Below, piece by piece: positions 23,765 to 32,008 of a stretch of 34,003 bases of DNA. Both the position numbers and the translations under genes were made by a program. Below the pieces are notes generated by a model. That model searched no databases and was not told where the DNA came from. It saw only the letters and a list, made by a program, of their open reading frames with translations. The stretch is from Deltaproteobacteria bacterium UBA1386 (GTDB lineage Bacteria; Desulfobacterota; Syntrophorhabdia; Syntrophorhabdales; Syntrophorhabdaceae): positions 1 to 34,003 of the forward strand of contig DBQU01000006.1 in the NCBI GenBank assembly GCA_002305765.1, in the 5' to 3' direction. Position 1 is the first letter of the stretch. The number at the start of each line of letters is the position of its first letter.

Positions 23765-24655
23765 ATGTTCAAGAGGATAGCGTTGTTCCTCATCACCAAC
23801 CTTGCGATCATCCTTGTGCTCTCCATTGTGCTCAGCCTGCTGGGTGTGGACAGGATACTCGACGAGCAGGGTGTTGCTCTCGATCTGGGGAATCTTATCG
23901 TTTTCGCGGCCGTTTTCGGGTTTGGCGGTTCCTTCATATCCTTGGCGCTGTCCAAGTGGACGGCTAAACGGCTGACGGGCGCCCGGGTCATTGTCTCGCC
24001 GGGGAACGACACAGAGGCGTGGTTGGTACGGACCGTTGGAAGACACGCGGAACTTGCCGGCATCGGCATGCCGGAGGTAGCCATCTACGACGCTCCCGAT
24101 GTCAACGCCTTCGCTACGGGCATGCGGCGTGACAAAGCGCTCGTGGCCGTCAGTACCGGCCTTCTGCGCGGCATGGACCGCGGCGAGGCCGAGGCGGTCC
24201 TTGGTCATGAAGTGAGCCACGTGGCAAACGGCGATATGATAACTCTGGCTCTGATACAAGGGGTGGTCAACACATTCGTGATCGTTCTCTCCCGCGTTGT
24301 GGGGCACATAATCGACCGTGCTGTCTTCAGGACCGAGAGGGGCCACGGTCCGGCCTTTTACCTTACGACGATCATTGCCCAGCTTGTTTTCGGTATCCTG
24401 GCGAGCATCGTAGTGTTCTGGTTTAGTCGCCAGAGGGAATTTCGAGCTGACAGCGGCGGCGCTCGCCTTGCAGGCCGCGAGAAGATGATATCCGCCCTGG
24501 AGCGCCTGCAAAGGTCCGTGAAACAGCCGCACCTGCCGGACCAGATGAAGGCCTTCGGCATCTCGGGTGGCGCGGGCCACGGCCTTCGACGTCTTTTCAT
24601 GACCCATCCTCCCCTCGAAGAGCGCATCGAAGCACTGCGAAGAGGCACGCAATGA
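23765..24655 (+). CDS. htpX: Protease HtpX
   Basis: A 296-residue inner-membrane zinc metalloprotease. Two N-terminal transmembrane helices (IALFLITNLAIILVLSIVLSLL; LIVFAAVFGFGGSFISLAL), the zinc motif HEVSH (His148, Glu149, His152), two more helices, and the downstream zinc ligand region FRADSGGARLAG. The C-terminal FMTHPPLEERIEAL is the family ending. HtpX degrades misfolded membrane proteins together with FtsH. A near-perfect ribosome site, AAAGGAGG, precedes the ATG. It is probably co-transcribed with the DedA-type gene 55 nt downstream. Confidence 0.95.
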   Translation: MFKRIALFLITNLAIILVLSIVLSLLGVDRILDEQGVALDLGNLIVFAAVFGFGGSFISLALSKWTAKRLTGARVIVSPGNDTEAWLVRTVGRHAELAGIGMPEVAIYDAPDVNAFATGMRRDKALVAVSTGLLRGMDRGEAEAVLGHEVSHVANGDMITLALIQGVVNTFVIVLSRVVGHIIDRAVFRTERGHGPAFYLTTIIAQLVFGILASIVVFWFSRQREFRADSGGARLAGREKMISALERLQRSVKQPHLPDQMKAFGISGGAGHGLRRLFMTHPPLEERIEALRRGTQ

Positions 24656-24710
24656 GGACGGGATCCAGACCACCGGGAGCCGCCAAGGCGACGGCGCGGA
24701 GGCGCGAGGA

Positions 24711-25334
24711 ATGAAGGGAAACATTGTCAGACGGCTGTACGATTGGGTGCTTCACTGGGCGCACACGCCTTATGGCACGCCGGCGCTTTTCCTTCTCGCC
24801 CTGGCGGAAAGTTCCTTTTTTCCCATTCCCCCCGACGTGCTCCTCATCGCGCTGGCCGTTTCCGTGCCGGCGAGGGCATTCAAGTATGCCTTTGTCTGTT
24901 CCCTGGGTTCTGTTATCGGGGGCGCTATCGGCTATGGCATCGGGTATGTTCTCTGGTACACCTCTGATGGTGGTTTCAGCGGTTTCGCCCGGTTCTTTTT
25001 CGACTATATTCCCGGTTTTACCCAGGAGGTTTTCAACCTCGTGAAGGGGAAATATGACGAAAACGCCTTTCTGGCAGTTTTCACCGCCGGTTTCACGCCT
25101 ATTCCCTACAAGGTTTTCACCATCGCCGGCGGAGTCTGCAAGGTCAACTTCCTTGAATTCATTCTCGCGTCAGCGATCGGTCGGTCGCTTCGCTTCTTCC
25201 TGGTCGCCGGGATCATATGGAAGTTCGGCGAACCCATGACGCGGTGGATCGACAGGTATTTCAACAAGCTCGCCATTTTGTTCACGATCCTGCTGATCGG
25301 TGGCTTCATCGTGATCAAACTGTTGCTCAAGTAG
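24711..25334 (+). CDS. DedA/YqaA-family (VTT domain) membrane protein
   Basis: A 207-residue membrane protein with four to five hydrophobic segments and the VTT/SNARE-associated signature: ALAESSFFPIPPDVLLI, GAIGYGIGYVLW, FTAGFTPIPYKVFTIAGGV and SAIGRSLRFFLVAGIIWKFG. DedA proteins move or flip lipids (undecaprenyl phosphate, phosphatidylethanolamine) and support proton-motive-force homeostasis. The YqaA-like subgroup is the best fit. It follows htpX by 55 nt on the same strand, suggesting one envelope-maintenance transcript. Confidence 0.88.
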   Translation: MKGNIVRRLYDWVLHWAHTPYGTPALFLLALAESSFFPIPPDVLLIALAVSVPARAFKYAFVCSLGSVIGGAIGYGIGYVLWYTSDGGFSGFARFFFDYIPGFTQEVFNLVKGKYDENAFLAVFTAGFTPIPYKVFTIAGGVCKVNFLEFILASAIGRSLRFFLVAGIIWKFGEPMTRWIDRYFNKLAILFTILLIGGFIVIKLLLK

Positions 25335-25607
25335 CTGTTCAAGCGATTAGGGGGCCCCGTTGAAGGAGGGGTGGTATGGCAAGACAGGCGCGACGTGGAA
25401 GGTCGCGGAGTTGGCCTGCTCGGAGGAGGATAACGAGGAATGCCTCGGAGGCCCCGATTACTTCACGGGTCTCAAGAGGCGTTTCCCGAAAATGCCCACC
25501 CTGATCCTCCCCGAGTGAAGCGTTGGTCATTTTCCTGAAACGTGAAGCCTGAAGCCTGAAGCCGTCTTTTATCCCTGCGACGTGGGATCTCCGACCTGCG
25601 ACCGTCT
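25335..25607. other. Intergenic region with possible short ORF and triple GAAGCCT repeat
   Basis: From a TTG at about 25360 a plus-strand frame to the TGA at 25516-25518 reads KEGWYGKTGATWKVAEL ... PDYFTGLKRRFPKMPTLILPE with codon-like high G+C at third positions. I do not recognise it, and overlapping frames are also open, so it may be a gene remnant. GAAGCCT occurs three times in tandem at about 25545-25562. Confidence 0.3.
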
Positions 25608-26663
25608 CTACTCCCCTTCGCGCTGTATGTATATGGTCCGCGTGGGGTAGGCGAATTCGATACCCTCTTCGTCGAAGCGACGGAATATCTCCTGATTGAT
25701 CCTTTCCTGGATGTCCATGTAGAGATTATAATCCGGGTTGGTCACGTAGTAGACGACCTCGAAGTTCAGTGAGGAGTCTCCATATTCCTTGAAGTGGGCC
25801 CTGTCGAAACGGGTGCCTTCCTGGCTGTTGATGATCTCGGTGACCATCTCCTTGATCATCCTCAGTTTTTCCAGGGAGGTCTGATATATGACGCGAAAGC
25901 TGAAAAGGACGCGCCTTTCGGCCATGCGGCCGTAGTTGCGGATGCGGCTTTTCAGGAGGTCGTTGTTGGAGAAGATCAGTTGCTCTCCGCTGAGACTGCG
26001 AACCCGCGTGGTCTTGAGACCGATGCGCTCAATGGTGCCCATATGAGAATCCACTATGACGAAATCGCCTATGACGAAGGGCTTATCGAGGACGATCGAC
26101 AGCGAAGCGAGAAGGTCACCGAGGATGTTCTGGACCGCAAGGGCGACAGCGATACCTCCTATGCCCAGGCCGGTGATGAGCCCGGTGACGTTGACACCCA
26201 GATTGGCCAGCATCGAGAGAAGGACGATGATCCACAGGATGACACGGGCGACGAACCCGAGGAAGGTGATCGTCGTGGTGCTGGACACGTCCTGATCCAT
26301 CCGCTTTTCGATATTCCGGGCAAGCCCGAAGGAAACCGCCGCGCTCGCCCAGAACCCTCCCTGCAGGATGAGGACGAGGACGATCACTTTCTGCGACACG
26401 GTTATGATGGAAGGCTTCAAGGTGATGGTGAGGGACGCCACGTAGGCGGAGGCGATTACGAGGAAGAAGAACTTCGTATTCTCGAGAATACCAACGAGAA
26501 GGTCGTCGATCTTGTTATGGGTGAGAAGGCTCAGCTTCGACAACCGGCTGATCCCTGCGCGCTGGATGATCTTCAACACGGCGAACACGACTATCAGGAC
26601 CCCGACGGCGATGAGCCAGGCCTGCACGGTATTTCCGTAATAGATCGTGTTCAGCAGTTCCAT
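25608..26663 (-). CDS. MscS-family mechanosensitive channel
   Basis: A 351-residue small-conductance mechanosensitive channel. Four N-terminal hydrophobic segments, then the pore helix TM3 with glycine/alanine packing (GLITGLGIGGIAVALAVQNILGDLLASLSIVLDKPF), the beta domain (VIGDFVIVDSHMGTIERIGLKTTRVRSLSGEQLIFSNNDLL) and the C-terminal alpha/beta domain (NFEVVYYVTNPDYNLYMDIQERINQEIFRRFDEEGIEFAYPTRTIYI). MscS opens under membrane tension to release solutes in osmotic downshock. It has the longer TM1-TM4 form rather than E. coli MscS length. Transcribed alone, convergent with the DedA-type gene. Confidence 0.92.
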   Translation of the reverse strand: MELLNTIYYGNTVQAWLIAVGVLIVVFAVLKIIQRAGISRLSKLSLLTHNKIDDLLVGILENTKFFFLVIASAYVASLTITLKPSIITVSQKVIVLVLILQGGFWASAAVSFGLARNIEKRMDQDVSSTTTITFLGFVARVILWIIVLLSMLANLGVNVTGLITGLGIGGIAVALAVQNILGDLLASLSIVLDKPFVIGDFVIVDSHMGTIERIGLKTTRVRSLSGEQLIFSNNDLLKSRIRNYGRMAERRVLFSFRVIYQTSLEKLRMIKEMVTEIINSQEGTRFDRAHFKEYGDSSLNFEVVYYVTNPDYNLYMDIQERINQEIFRRFDEEGIEFAYPTRTIYIQREGE

Positions 26664-26794
26664 GTATTCCCTTTGATGTGCCGAGCGAGGCAGGCGTGGT
26701 GGGCCACCCCGCCGATCTTCGTTCCGAAAGAAAAATCATAGAACAAGGCGGTTCGGTATGTCAAGGCCGGGAGAGTGGTTTCCGGACCAATGGG

Positions 26795-27628
26795 CTATTG
26801 AACCTGGGTCTTGCGGGGTTCCCAACGCGGGAACAACGCCGCGAAATTCATGGGATCATAGCTTGACCGCAAATATACCTGGGGAAAATTAGAGGAAAGA
26901 TCCGGAACGGAATAGACATGGCGCAGAAGCTTGAGCACTTGGGTATCCCCCGACCATATCACCTTCGGATCACCATCGAGCGCGGCCTTTGCGCAACAGT
27001 TGGCGACAAAGCGGGAAGCTGTTTCCATCGTGCCGGCCGCCGCCGGATTGTCTCTTGAGAGATCGCGGCAAGACGAAAGGACGCGCGCGTAGAGAGGCTC
27101 CTCACTGCAATCGAAGACGTGGCCGCGCGTCTTCAGGGTTTCGATAAGCGTGTCTATCTTTTCCAGGTAAAGAAGCTGGTGTTTCCTGATCGTGTCTACC
27201 TGCGGGTCATGGTTGTGGGGGGTCTGGTGGTGATAACCGGCAAAGAAACCCTCGAAGCCGCGTTTTTGTGCTTCGTAAATGTCGCGGGATGTCCTGATAT
27301 CCAGGCTGTAGGCGATGTCCTCCATGACGACGAGGAACCTGCCGAGCTCTTCATAGAGGCGGGGAAGGTATTTCAGGTGGTCCAGATCATGAACGCGCTT
27401 GATGTATCCGATGCAGCTGAAGACCTGGTTGATATACCGGGACTGCACATGACCCGGCTGACGATACGTCCCCATGTTGAGAGAGGATCGGCGGGGGTCG
27501 GCGAAGCGGGGGATATCCGCGTCCCTCGGGATATAGGCGGTGAACATGTTTGAGTCGAGGATGTTCTCGAACCGGCTTTCCTGCAGCGCCGACCTCAAGC
27601 AGTAGGGAAATCTCTCCATTTTATCCAT
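26795..27628 (-). CDS. PIN-like protein of unknown function
   Basis: A 277-residue soluble protein. Near the N-terminus it reads FENILDSNMFTAYIPRDAD, and near the C-terminus ETASRFVANCCAKAALDGDPKVIWSGDTQVLKLLRHVY. The order of an early DSN, a T-x-x-R-F-V-A helix and a late SGD-x-x-x-L strand is what a PIN-like fold shows, with a long helical insertion between (YLPRLYEELGRFLVVMEDIAYSLDI ... IRKHQLLYLEKIDTLIETL). The PIN reading is inference by eye and one central acidic residue is hard to place. The ATG at 27628 follows GAGGAGAG. An upstream TTG start at 27652 is possible. No antitoxin-like gene is adjacent. Confidence 0.6.
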   Translation of the reverse strand: MDKMERFPYCLRSALQESRFENILDSNMFTAYIPRDADIPRFADPRRSSLNMGTYRQPGHVQSRYINQVFSCIGYIKRVHDLDHLKYLPRLYEELGRFLVVMEDIAYSLDIRTSRDIYEAQKRGFEGFFAGYHHQTPHNHDPQVDTIRKHQLLYLEKIDTLIETLKTRGHVFDCSEEPLYARVLSSCRDLSRDNPAAAGTMETASRFVANCCAKAALDGDPKVIWSGDTQVLKLLRHVYSVPDLSSNFPQVYLRSSYDPMNFAALFPRWEPRKTQVQ

Positions 27629-28045
27629 CAGCTGTCGCTCTCTCCTCAACACTCTACCCTGTGTTACAAAAAAAATAAACCACTAGATAGGCCGCAAGAC
27701 GCTATGAAAACATGCTATGTGAGTTTCCTAGTGCATAACCGTACAGTTTTTGTAGGTTTTGTGGCGGGGAGAAAGTGAAAGGGTCTCAGATCGCGCTTCG
27801 TCGAACTGGTTTGGGGCCGAAACCGGGACGATGCCTGTAATAACACTGTCAAATGCGATAGTAGCCCTTGGAACTGACACATTCATCAGGCAATCGCCGT
27901 CATATTTCACAGTAATAATGACGTGTGTTTGTATCATGTTGATATTATGAAATTTATCATATGGCACGGAATATGCGACTGCCTTCACAGGCTGGATTAT
28001 TGTGGAATGTATCTCAATCACATATAGCTGAAAGGAGCGACTCAC
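27629..28045. other. A+T-rich divergent promoter region
   Basis: About 415 bp between the PIN-like gene and the flavoprotein gene, visibly richer in A+T than the genes (for example ATGTTGATATTATGAAATTTATC near 27936). No coding sequence is supported. It should contain the promoters of both genes, but I cannot fix their positions with confidence. Confidence 0.45.
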
Positions 28046-29623
28046 ATGGAAAAGGATGGAAAGAACAAGAGTTCCAGCGCGACGGAGACAAAGAAAGAAG
28101 GGCTCGCAATGAACAGGCGTGATCTGCTGAAGACCTCGCTCGGCATAGGCGCCGTTGCAGCAGCCGGGGCCTTTGGGTTTCATTTGACGGGCAGCAAGGC
28201 GGAAGCGGCTCCACTTCGCCAGTTGCCGAAAAAATGGGATGAGGAGATCGATGTCGTGATCGTGGGCTCCGGTTTTGCCGGGCTTGCAGCGGCGGCAGAG
28301 GCGGCGGCAGCCGGCGCGAAGGCAGTGATACTCGAAAAGATGCCCACATACGGCGGCAACTCCATTATAAACGGCGGCGTGTACGCGTCCTGGGACGACG
28401 AATACCATCTTCGCCAGAAGCTGAACCTTGGCAACGACAGCGTGGAGCAGCACAAGGCGGACACCCTGAAGGGTGGGGATTTCTACGGTATCCCGGACCT
28501 GGTGGAGATCCTGGCAAAGGGCGCGACACCGGCACTCAACTGGATGATCAAGGATGGCGGCCTGAAGATCAGGCAAACGGTCACGAGGGCCGGAGGCCAC
28601 ACCGCTTACAGGACACACACCTGCGTTGAGGGTGTGGGGCGCGGATACACGGAAGCGATCAAGAAGATCGCCGAAGGCAAGGGAGCCAAGGTGAGGCTCG
28701 GCACCGAAGTCACCTGGATCTGGAGAAAAGACGTCAACAGCCCCGTCGCGGGAGTCGAGGTGAAGACCCCGAAAGGGAAGAAGAACATCAAGATAAAGAA
28801 GGCCCTCATTCTGGCTTCAGGCGGGTTCAGCAGGGACATCAAGATGCGCGCGGCGTTCAACCCCGGCATCGTCCCCGAGTTCAACTGCACCAACCACCCC
28901 GGCGCAACGGGCGAAATGCTCCGGTTTGCCCAGTCCATCGGGGCTGATTCCCTGCAGCTCGCCTTCATTCAGCTCTATCCCTTCGCGGAACCGGAAACAG
29001 GCATCCTCGATACGCCTGCCGTCTACCCCTTCAACGGCGTCGGCTACGGTCTCGTGTACGTCAGCAAGAAGGGCAAAAGGTTCGTCAACGAACTGGAACG
29101 ACGCGACGTGTGTTCCTTTGCCCAGATCAAGCTGGGGGACAAACCGACATACTCCATATTCAACGAGCAGATGGTCACGAAGATGGGCGGTACCAAGGAG
29201 GAAGTCGAGAAGGGCATCAAGAAGGGGCGCTTCATCAAAGCCGCGACGATCGCCGAACTGGCCGGCAAGCTGAAGATGCCGGCGGACGTCCTTCAGGACA
29301 CGATCAAGAAACACAACCAGTACATTAAGGACGGAAAGGACCCGGAGTACAATAAGCCGATGACGAAGAGCATGATACTCCTGGAAGAGGGTCCCTTCTA
29401 CGGTATAGCCCAGTGGCCTGCCGTTCACCACACGATGGGCGGATTGAGAATAAACAAGGATGCGCAGGTCATCGACATATGGGGCGCTCCGATCCCGCGT
29501 CTTTACGCTGCCGGTGAGGTGACGGGCGGTATCCACGGTTCCAACCGCCTCGGAAGCAACGCTATTCCCGACTGCATCGTTTTCGGCAGGATAGCAGGGG
29601 CCAACGCGGCGAAAGAGAAATAA
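28046..29623 (+). CDS. Tat-exported FAD flavoprotein, flavocytochrome c/fumarate-reductase family
   Basis: A 525-residue flavoprotein of the FAD-binding fumarate reductase/flavocytochrome c family. A twin-arginine signal MNRRDLLKTSLGIGAVAAAGA begins near residue 22 and ends around AEA. The FAD dinucleotide fold DVVIVGSGFAGLAAAAEAAAAG follows, then ILEKMPTYGGNSIINGG and the C-terminal cap/FAD segment LYAAGEVTGGIHGSNRLGSNAIPDCIVFGRIAG. The folded holoprotein should be exported by Tat to the periplasm and take electrons from the heptaheme cytochrome encoded next. The acceptor (fumarate, urocanate, methacrylate or another enoate) is unknown. The first ATG has AAAGGAGCG before it, while the canonical Tat start lies at 28109. 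Confidence 0.9.
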   Translation: MEKDGKNKSSSATETKKEGLAMNRRDLLKTSLGIGAVAAAGAFGFHLTGSKAEAAPLRQLPKKWDEEIDVVIVGSGFAGLAAAAEAAAAGAKAVILEKMPTYGGNSIINGGVYASWDDEYHLRQKLNLGNDSVEQHKADTLKGGDFYGIPDLVEILAKGATPALNWMIKDGGLKIRQTVTRAGGHTAYRTHTCVEGVGRGYTEAIKKIAEGKGAKVRLGTEVTWIWRKDVNSPVAGVEVKTPKGKKNIKIKKALILASGGFSRDIKMRAAFNPGIVPEFNCTNHPGATGEMLRFAQSIGADSLQLAFIQLYPFAEPETGILDTPAVYPFNGVGYGLVYVSKKGKRFVNELERRDVCSFAQIKLGDKPTYSIFNEQMVTKMGGTKEEVEKGIKKGRFIKAATIAELAGKLKMPADVLQDTIKKHNQYIKDGKDPEYNKPMTKSMILLEEGPFYGIAQWPAVHHTMGGLRINKDAQVIDIWGAPIPRLYAAGEVTGGIHGSNRLGSNAIPDCIVFGRIAGANAAKEK

Positions 29624-29631
29624 TGTCCACA

Positions 29632-29676
29632 CGGGAAAGGCAATGCCGGATCATCGTCCGCGCATTGCCTTTCCCG
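29632..29676. terminator. Strong intercistronic hairpin
   Basis: Perfect 14-bp inverted repeat CGGGAAAGGCAATG (29632-29645) / CATTGCCTTTCCCG (29663-29676) with a 17-nt loop, 8 nt after the flavoprotein stop. There is no T-run after it, so it may be a partial terminator or an mRNA-stabilising hairpin that sets the ratio of flavoprotein to cytochrome. Confidence 0.65.
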
Positions 29677-29703
29677 GCATCAAAAGTCATCAGGACGTGA
29701 CGC

Positions 29704-30454
29704 ATGACTAGAACGCTTGTGAACACTATATGTTGTAACCTTGTTTCTAGTGCTGGTGCTTTCAGGGGGACATGCCGGGGCGGCCTCGAAAGATTCCGCC
29801 TCGAAGCAATCCTGCGCTGCCTGTCACAGCGAATTTTCCTCCCTGCTTCCCAAGGCGCATCCGCCCGTCACCGGGAAGGATGTGACCGCGTGCACGAAAT
29901 GCCACGCTCCCGACAAGGAGGCCAAGGCCAAGCCGAAGCCCTACGCGGCCAGGCTGCACCTTTCCCATGCACAGCCGGGTGCCGAAGTGGACTGTCTTGC
30001 CTGCCACACATGGAAGCCGGGCAAGACCCTCGGCGTGAAGGGGACGAAGGCAAACCTCGGTGTCCTCTCGAAAGAGGGCATGGAAGAGACGAAGAAGATC
30101 TTTGCCTCCTGGTCGTCTTCGAAGTACCTTGATGCCCACCACGGAAAGAAGAATGTCACGTGCTCCGCGTGCCATGAAGGAAAGGTCCCCGAGCAGGGCG
30201 ATTCCGTCGAGAACGCCCGCTGCCTGGCCTGTCACGGAGACGAGGAGAAGCTCGCGAAGAAGACGGAACCGAAGGATTTTCCGGACAGGAACCCCCACAA
30301 GTCACATCTGGGGACCGTCAATTGCACCGTATGCCACGGCGCCCACAAGGCATCGAAGATCTATTGCCTTGACTGCCACAAGAACTTCAACATGAAGATC
30401 CCCTTCGGCGAAGGGCCGCAGGCAAAACCCGCGGCAGGCGGCAAGGCAAAGTAA
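29704..30454 (+). CDS. Periplasmic heptaheme c-type cytochrome, partner of the flavoprotein
   Basis: About 237 residues with seven CxxCH motifs: CAACH, CTKCH, CLACH, CSACH, CLACH, CTVCH and CLDCH. The N-terminus is ambiguous. The main frame can start only at a TTG (29741), giving the very short leader MFLVLVLSGGHAGAAS. An ATG at 29704 (MTRTLVNTICCN) lies one base out of frame. Removing one base near 29740 would join them into a normal signal peptide, so a sequencing error or small frameshift is likely. It probably feeds electrons to the Tat flavoprotein as a split version of Shewanella-type flavocytochrome c. Followed by tatA 12 nt later. Confidence 0.85.
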
Positions 30455-30466
30455 GGAGGTAGTGAT

Positions 30467-30658
30467 ATGTTTGGACTTGGTATGCCGGAACTCATAATCA
30501 TCATGGTCATCGCCCTCATGATCTTCGGCGCCGGAAGGCTCTCGGAGATAGGCGGCGCCATCGGCAAAGGCATCAGAAGCTTCAAAAGATCGGTCAACGA
30601 ACCCGACGCTGCCGGCATAGCGGAAAAAAGCGGGACGCAGGGAGAGAAGGCGTCCTAG
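30467..30658 (+). CDS. tatA: Twin-arginine translocase subunit TatA/TatE
   Basis: A 63-residue Tat pore subunit: short N-terminal transmembrane helix (MPELIIIMVIALMIFGAGRL), the FGAGRLSEIGGAIGKGIRSFK hinge and amphipathic helix, and a charged tail. A strong ribosome site, AAGGAGGTAGTG, precedes the ATG. TatA oligomers form the export path for folded proteins. Here it lies in the same transcript as a Tat-dependent flavoprotein and its cytochrome, suggesting a dedicated or co-regulated export component. No tatC is seen in the window. Confidence 0.93.
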   Translation: MFGLGMPELIIIMVIALMIFGAGRLSEIGGAIGKGIRSFKRSVNEPDAAGIAEKSGTQGEKAS

Positions 30659-30665
30659 AAGACTT

Positions 30666-30890
30666 GCCTCACGCCCGCTTCGCTCGAGGGCACAGAGGGT
30701 ATAAAGAAAGCGCGCAGAGAAAAGACGCGGCCAGACCCCGGCTCCCGCCAGGCTCTGGCCGCATTTGCGTCCCGTCTTCGACAGGAGGCAAAAAAAGTTT
30801 TGAGTATTCTTTTCTCTCTTTTCTCCTCTCTTTGCGACCTCTGTGAACTCGAGAGACGAACGAAGCGAGGAACGGGTGAGAGGCAAATCC
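30666..30890. repeat. Family 1 palindromic element, diverged and shortened (A6-B7)
   Basis: Left end CCTCACGCCCGCTTCGCTC. The stem has changed to GCGGCCAGA (30728-30736) / TCTGGCCGC (30755-30763) with loop GGCTCCCGCC in its centre, then CCCGTC-TTC-GACAGG. The right part has only the pyrimidine tract and a diverged GGAACGGGTGAGAGG end. Its location just after tatA shows the family is not restricted to the island. Confidence 0.75.
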
Positions 30891-31096
30891 TTGGGCCTTT
30901 GTCTCGGCTCCAGCCCCGCAATGAAGGCACCGAACGAGTGTGAGAGGGTCTTGTGTTTCGTGCAGAAGTGCACAATATCGTCGGTTGACAAAGGGCGGCC
31001 TGTCGGCTATACACATTAAATAAGAGAGGGGCGATGGGGCAATAGTCCACGGACGGGTGGGCATCAGAGAACACTTTAACGAGAGGAGGGTTTCGT

Positions 31097-31846
31097 ATGT
31101 GGGAAAACATAACCTCTGATAAGTGTGAGTCTTACATCGAGCGTCATTTTGGTCAGAAGGGAAAAAGGCTTTCCGGCGAACCCTCAAAACCTGCGATAAC
31201 GATCTCGCGAGCGGAGGGAGCAGGGGGCCTCACCGTTTCCTCGGAGCTGGCGGGCTACCTGAGAACGAAGGTCCCGAGCCATGAGGAATGGACGATCTTC
31301 GACCAGAAGCTCGTTACGAAGGTGCTCGAGGTGTTCAACCTGAAGAGCCGGGTCGGGGAGTTCATGAAGGAGGACCACAAGGGGACGATATCCGACGCGG
31401 TTGAGGAATTCATCGGACTTCATCCGAACACGTGGACCCTCGTCGAACGCACGAACGCCACGATACTGCGCCTCGCCCAGATAGGGAACTGCATCCTGGT
31501 GGGCAGGGGAGCGAACATGGTCACGCGCGACCTGCCGAACGTCTTCCACGTGCGCCTCGTCGGTTCCTTCGAGAGGAGGGTCGAGAGGGCGCGGGAGGTC
31601 TTCGGTTACGATCTGAAGACGGCGACCAATTATATAAAGAAGAAAGACCAGGGCCGCAAGCGGTATCTGAAGGACAACTTCGACGCCGACATCGACGACG
31701 CTCTCCTGTACGATATCGTAATCAACACGGACCGCGTGAGATACGAAGAGGCGGCGCGAATGATAGGCGACGAGGTGATACGACGCTTCGACCTCGCCAC
31801 CCCGGCCAAGATCGCCATGAGCACGATAAGCCAGGCGGTGTTTTAA
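31097..31846 (+). CDS. Cytidylate-kinase-like family protein
   Basis: A 249-residue protein of the Cytidylate_kin2 type. A P-loop-like AITISRAEGAGGLTVSSELAGYL lies at about residues 34-56, then IFDQKLVTKVLE, ILVGRGANMVTRDLPNVFHVRLVGSFERRVERA and the lid-type KKKDQGRKRYLKDNF, followed by YDIVINTDRV. The family resembles CMP kinase but differs enough that its substrate is uncertain; it is frequent in anaerobes. The ATG follows GAGGAGGG. It stands alone, between a family 1 element and a family 2 repeat that probably serves as its terminator. Confidence 0.88.
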   Translation: MWENITSDKCESYIERHFGQKGKRLSGEPSKPAITISRAEGAGGLTVSSELAGYLRTKVPSHEEWTIFDQKLVTKVLEVFNLKSRVGEFMKEDHKGTISDAVEEFIGLHPNTWTLVERTNATILRLAQIGNCILVGRGANMVTRDLPNVFHVRLVGSFERRVERAREVFGYDLKTATNYIKKKDQGRKRYLKDNFDADIDDALLYDIVINTDRVRYEEAARMIGDEVIRRFDLATPAKIAMSTISQAVF

Positions 31847-31854
31847 AGGCGGGG

Positions 31855-32008
31855 AAAGACCGTGAAAACCGCTTGAGCCGCTTGAGGGTTAGAAGCCAAA
31901 GACGGGGAGGAAGACAGTAGGCAGGTCCTGCAGGATTGCGGGGTCTGGTCGTGCAATCGCATCCCGGTCTTCTGCCTTTACCATTCAAGCGGTTTTTTTA
32001 CGGTCTTT
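31855..32008. repeat. Family 2 repeat and long inverted repeat between convergent genes
   Basis: Left arm AAAGACCGTGAAAACCGC plus TTGA (31855-31876), with shortened family 2 nonamers, pairs with right arm TCAAGCGGTTTTTTTACGG plus TCTTT (31985-32008). Inside are GATTGC / GCAATC (hairpin) and a GCATCCCGGTCTTC segment that resembles the second hairpin of family 1. The T7 run and convergent position suggest a two-way terminator. Confidence 0.6.

Noticed and set aside
23396..24724. 442-codon minus-strand ORF over htpX
   Set aside because: htpX is certain on the other strand; the antisense product has no recognisable motif.
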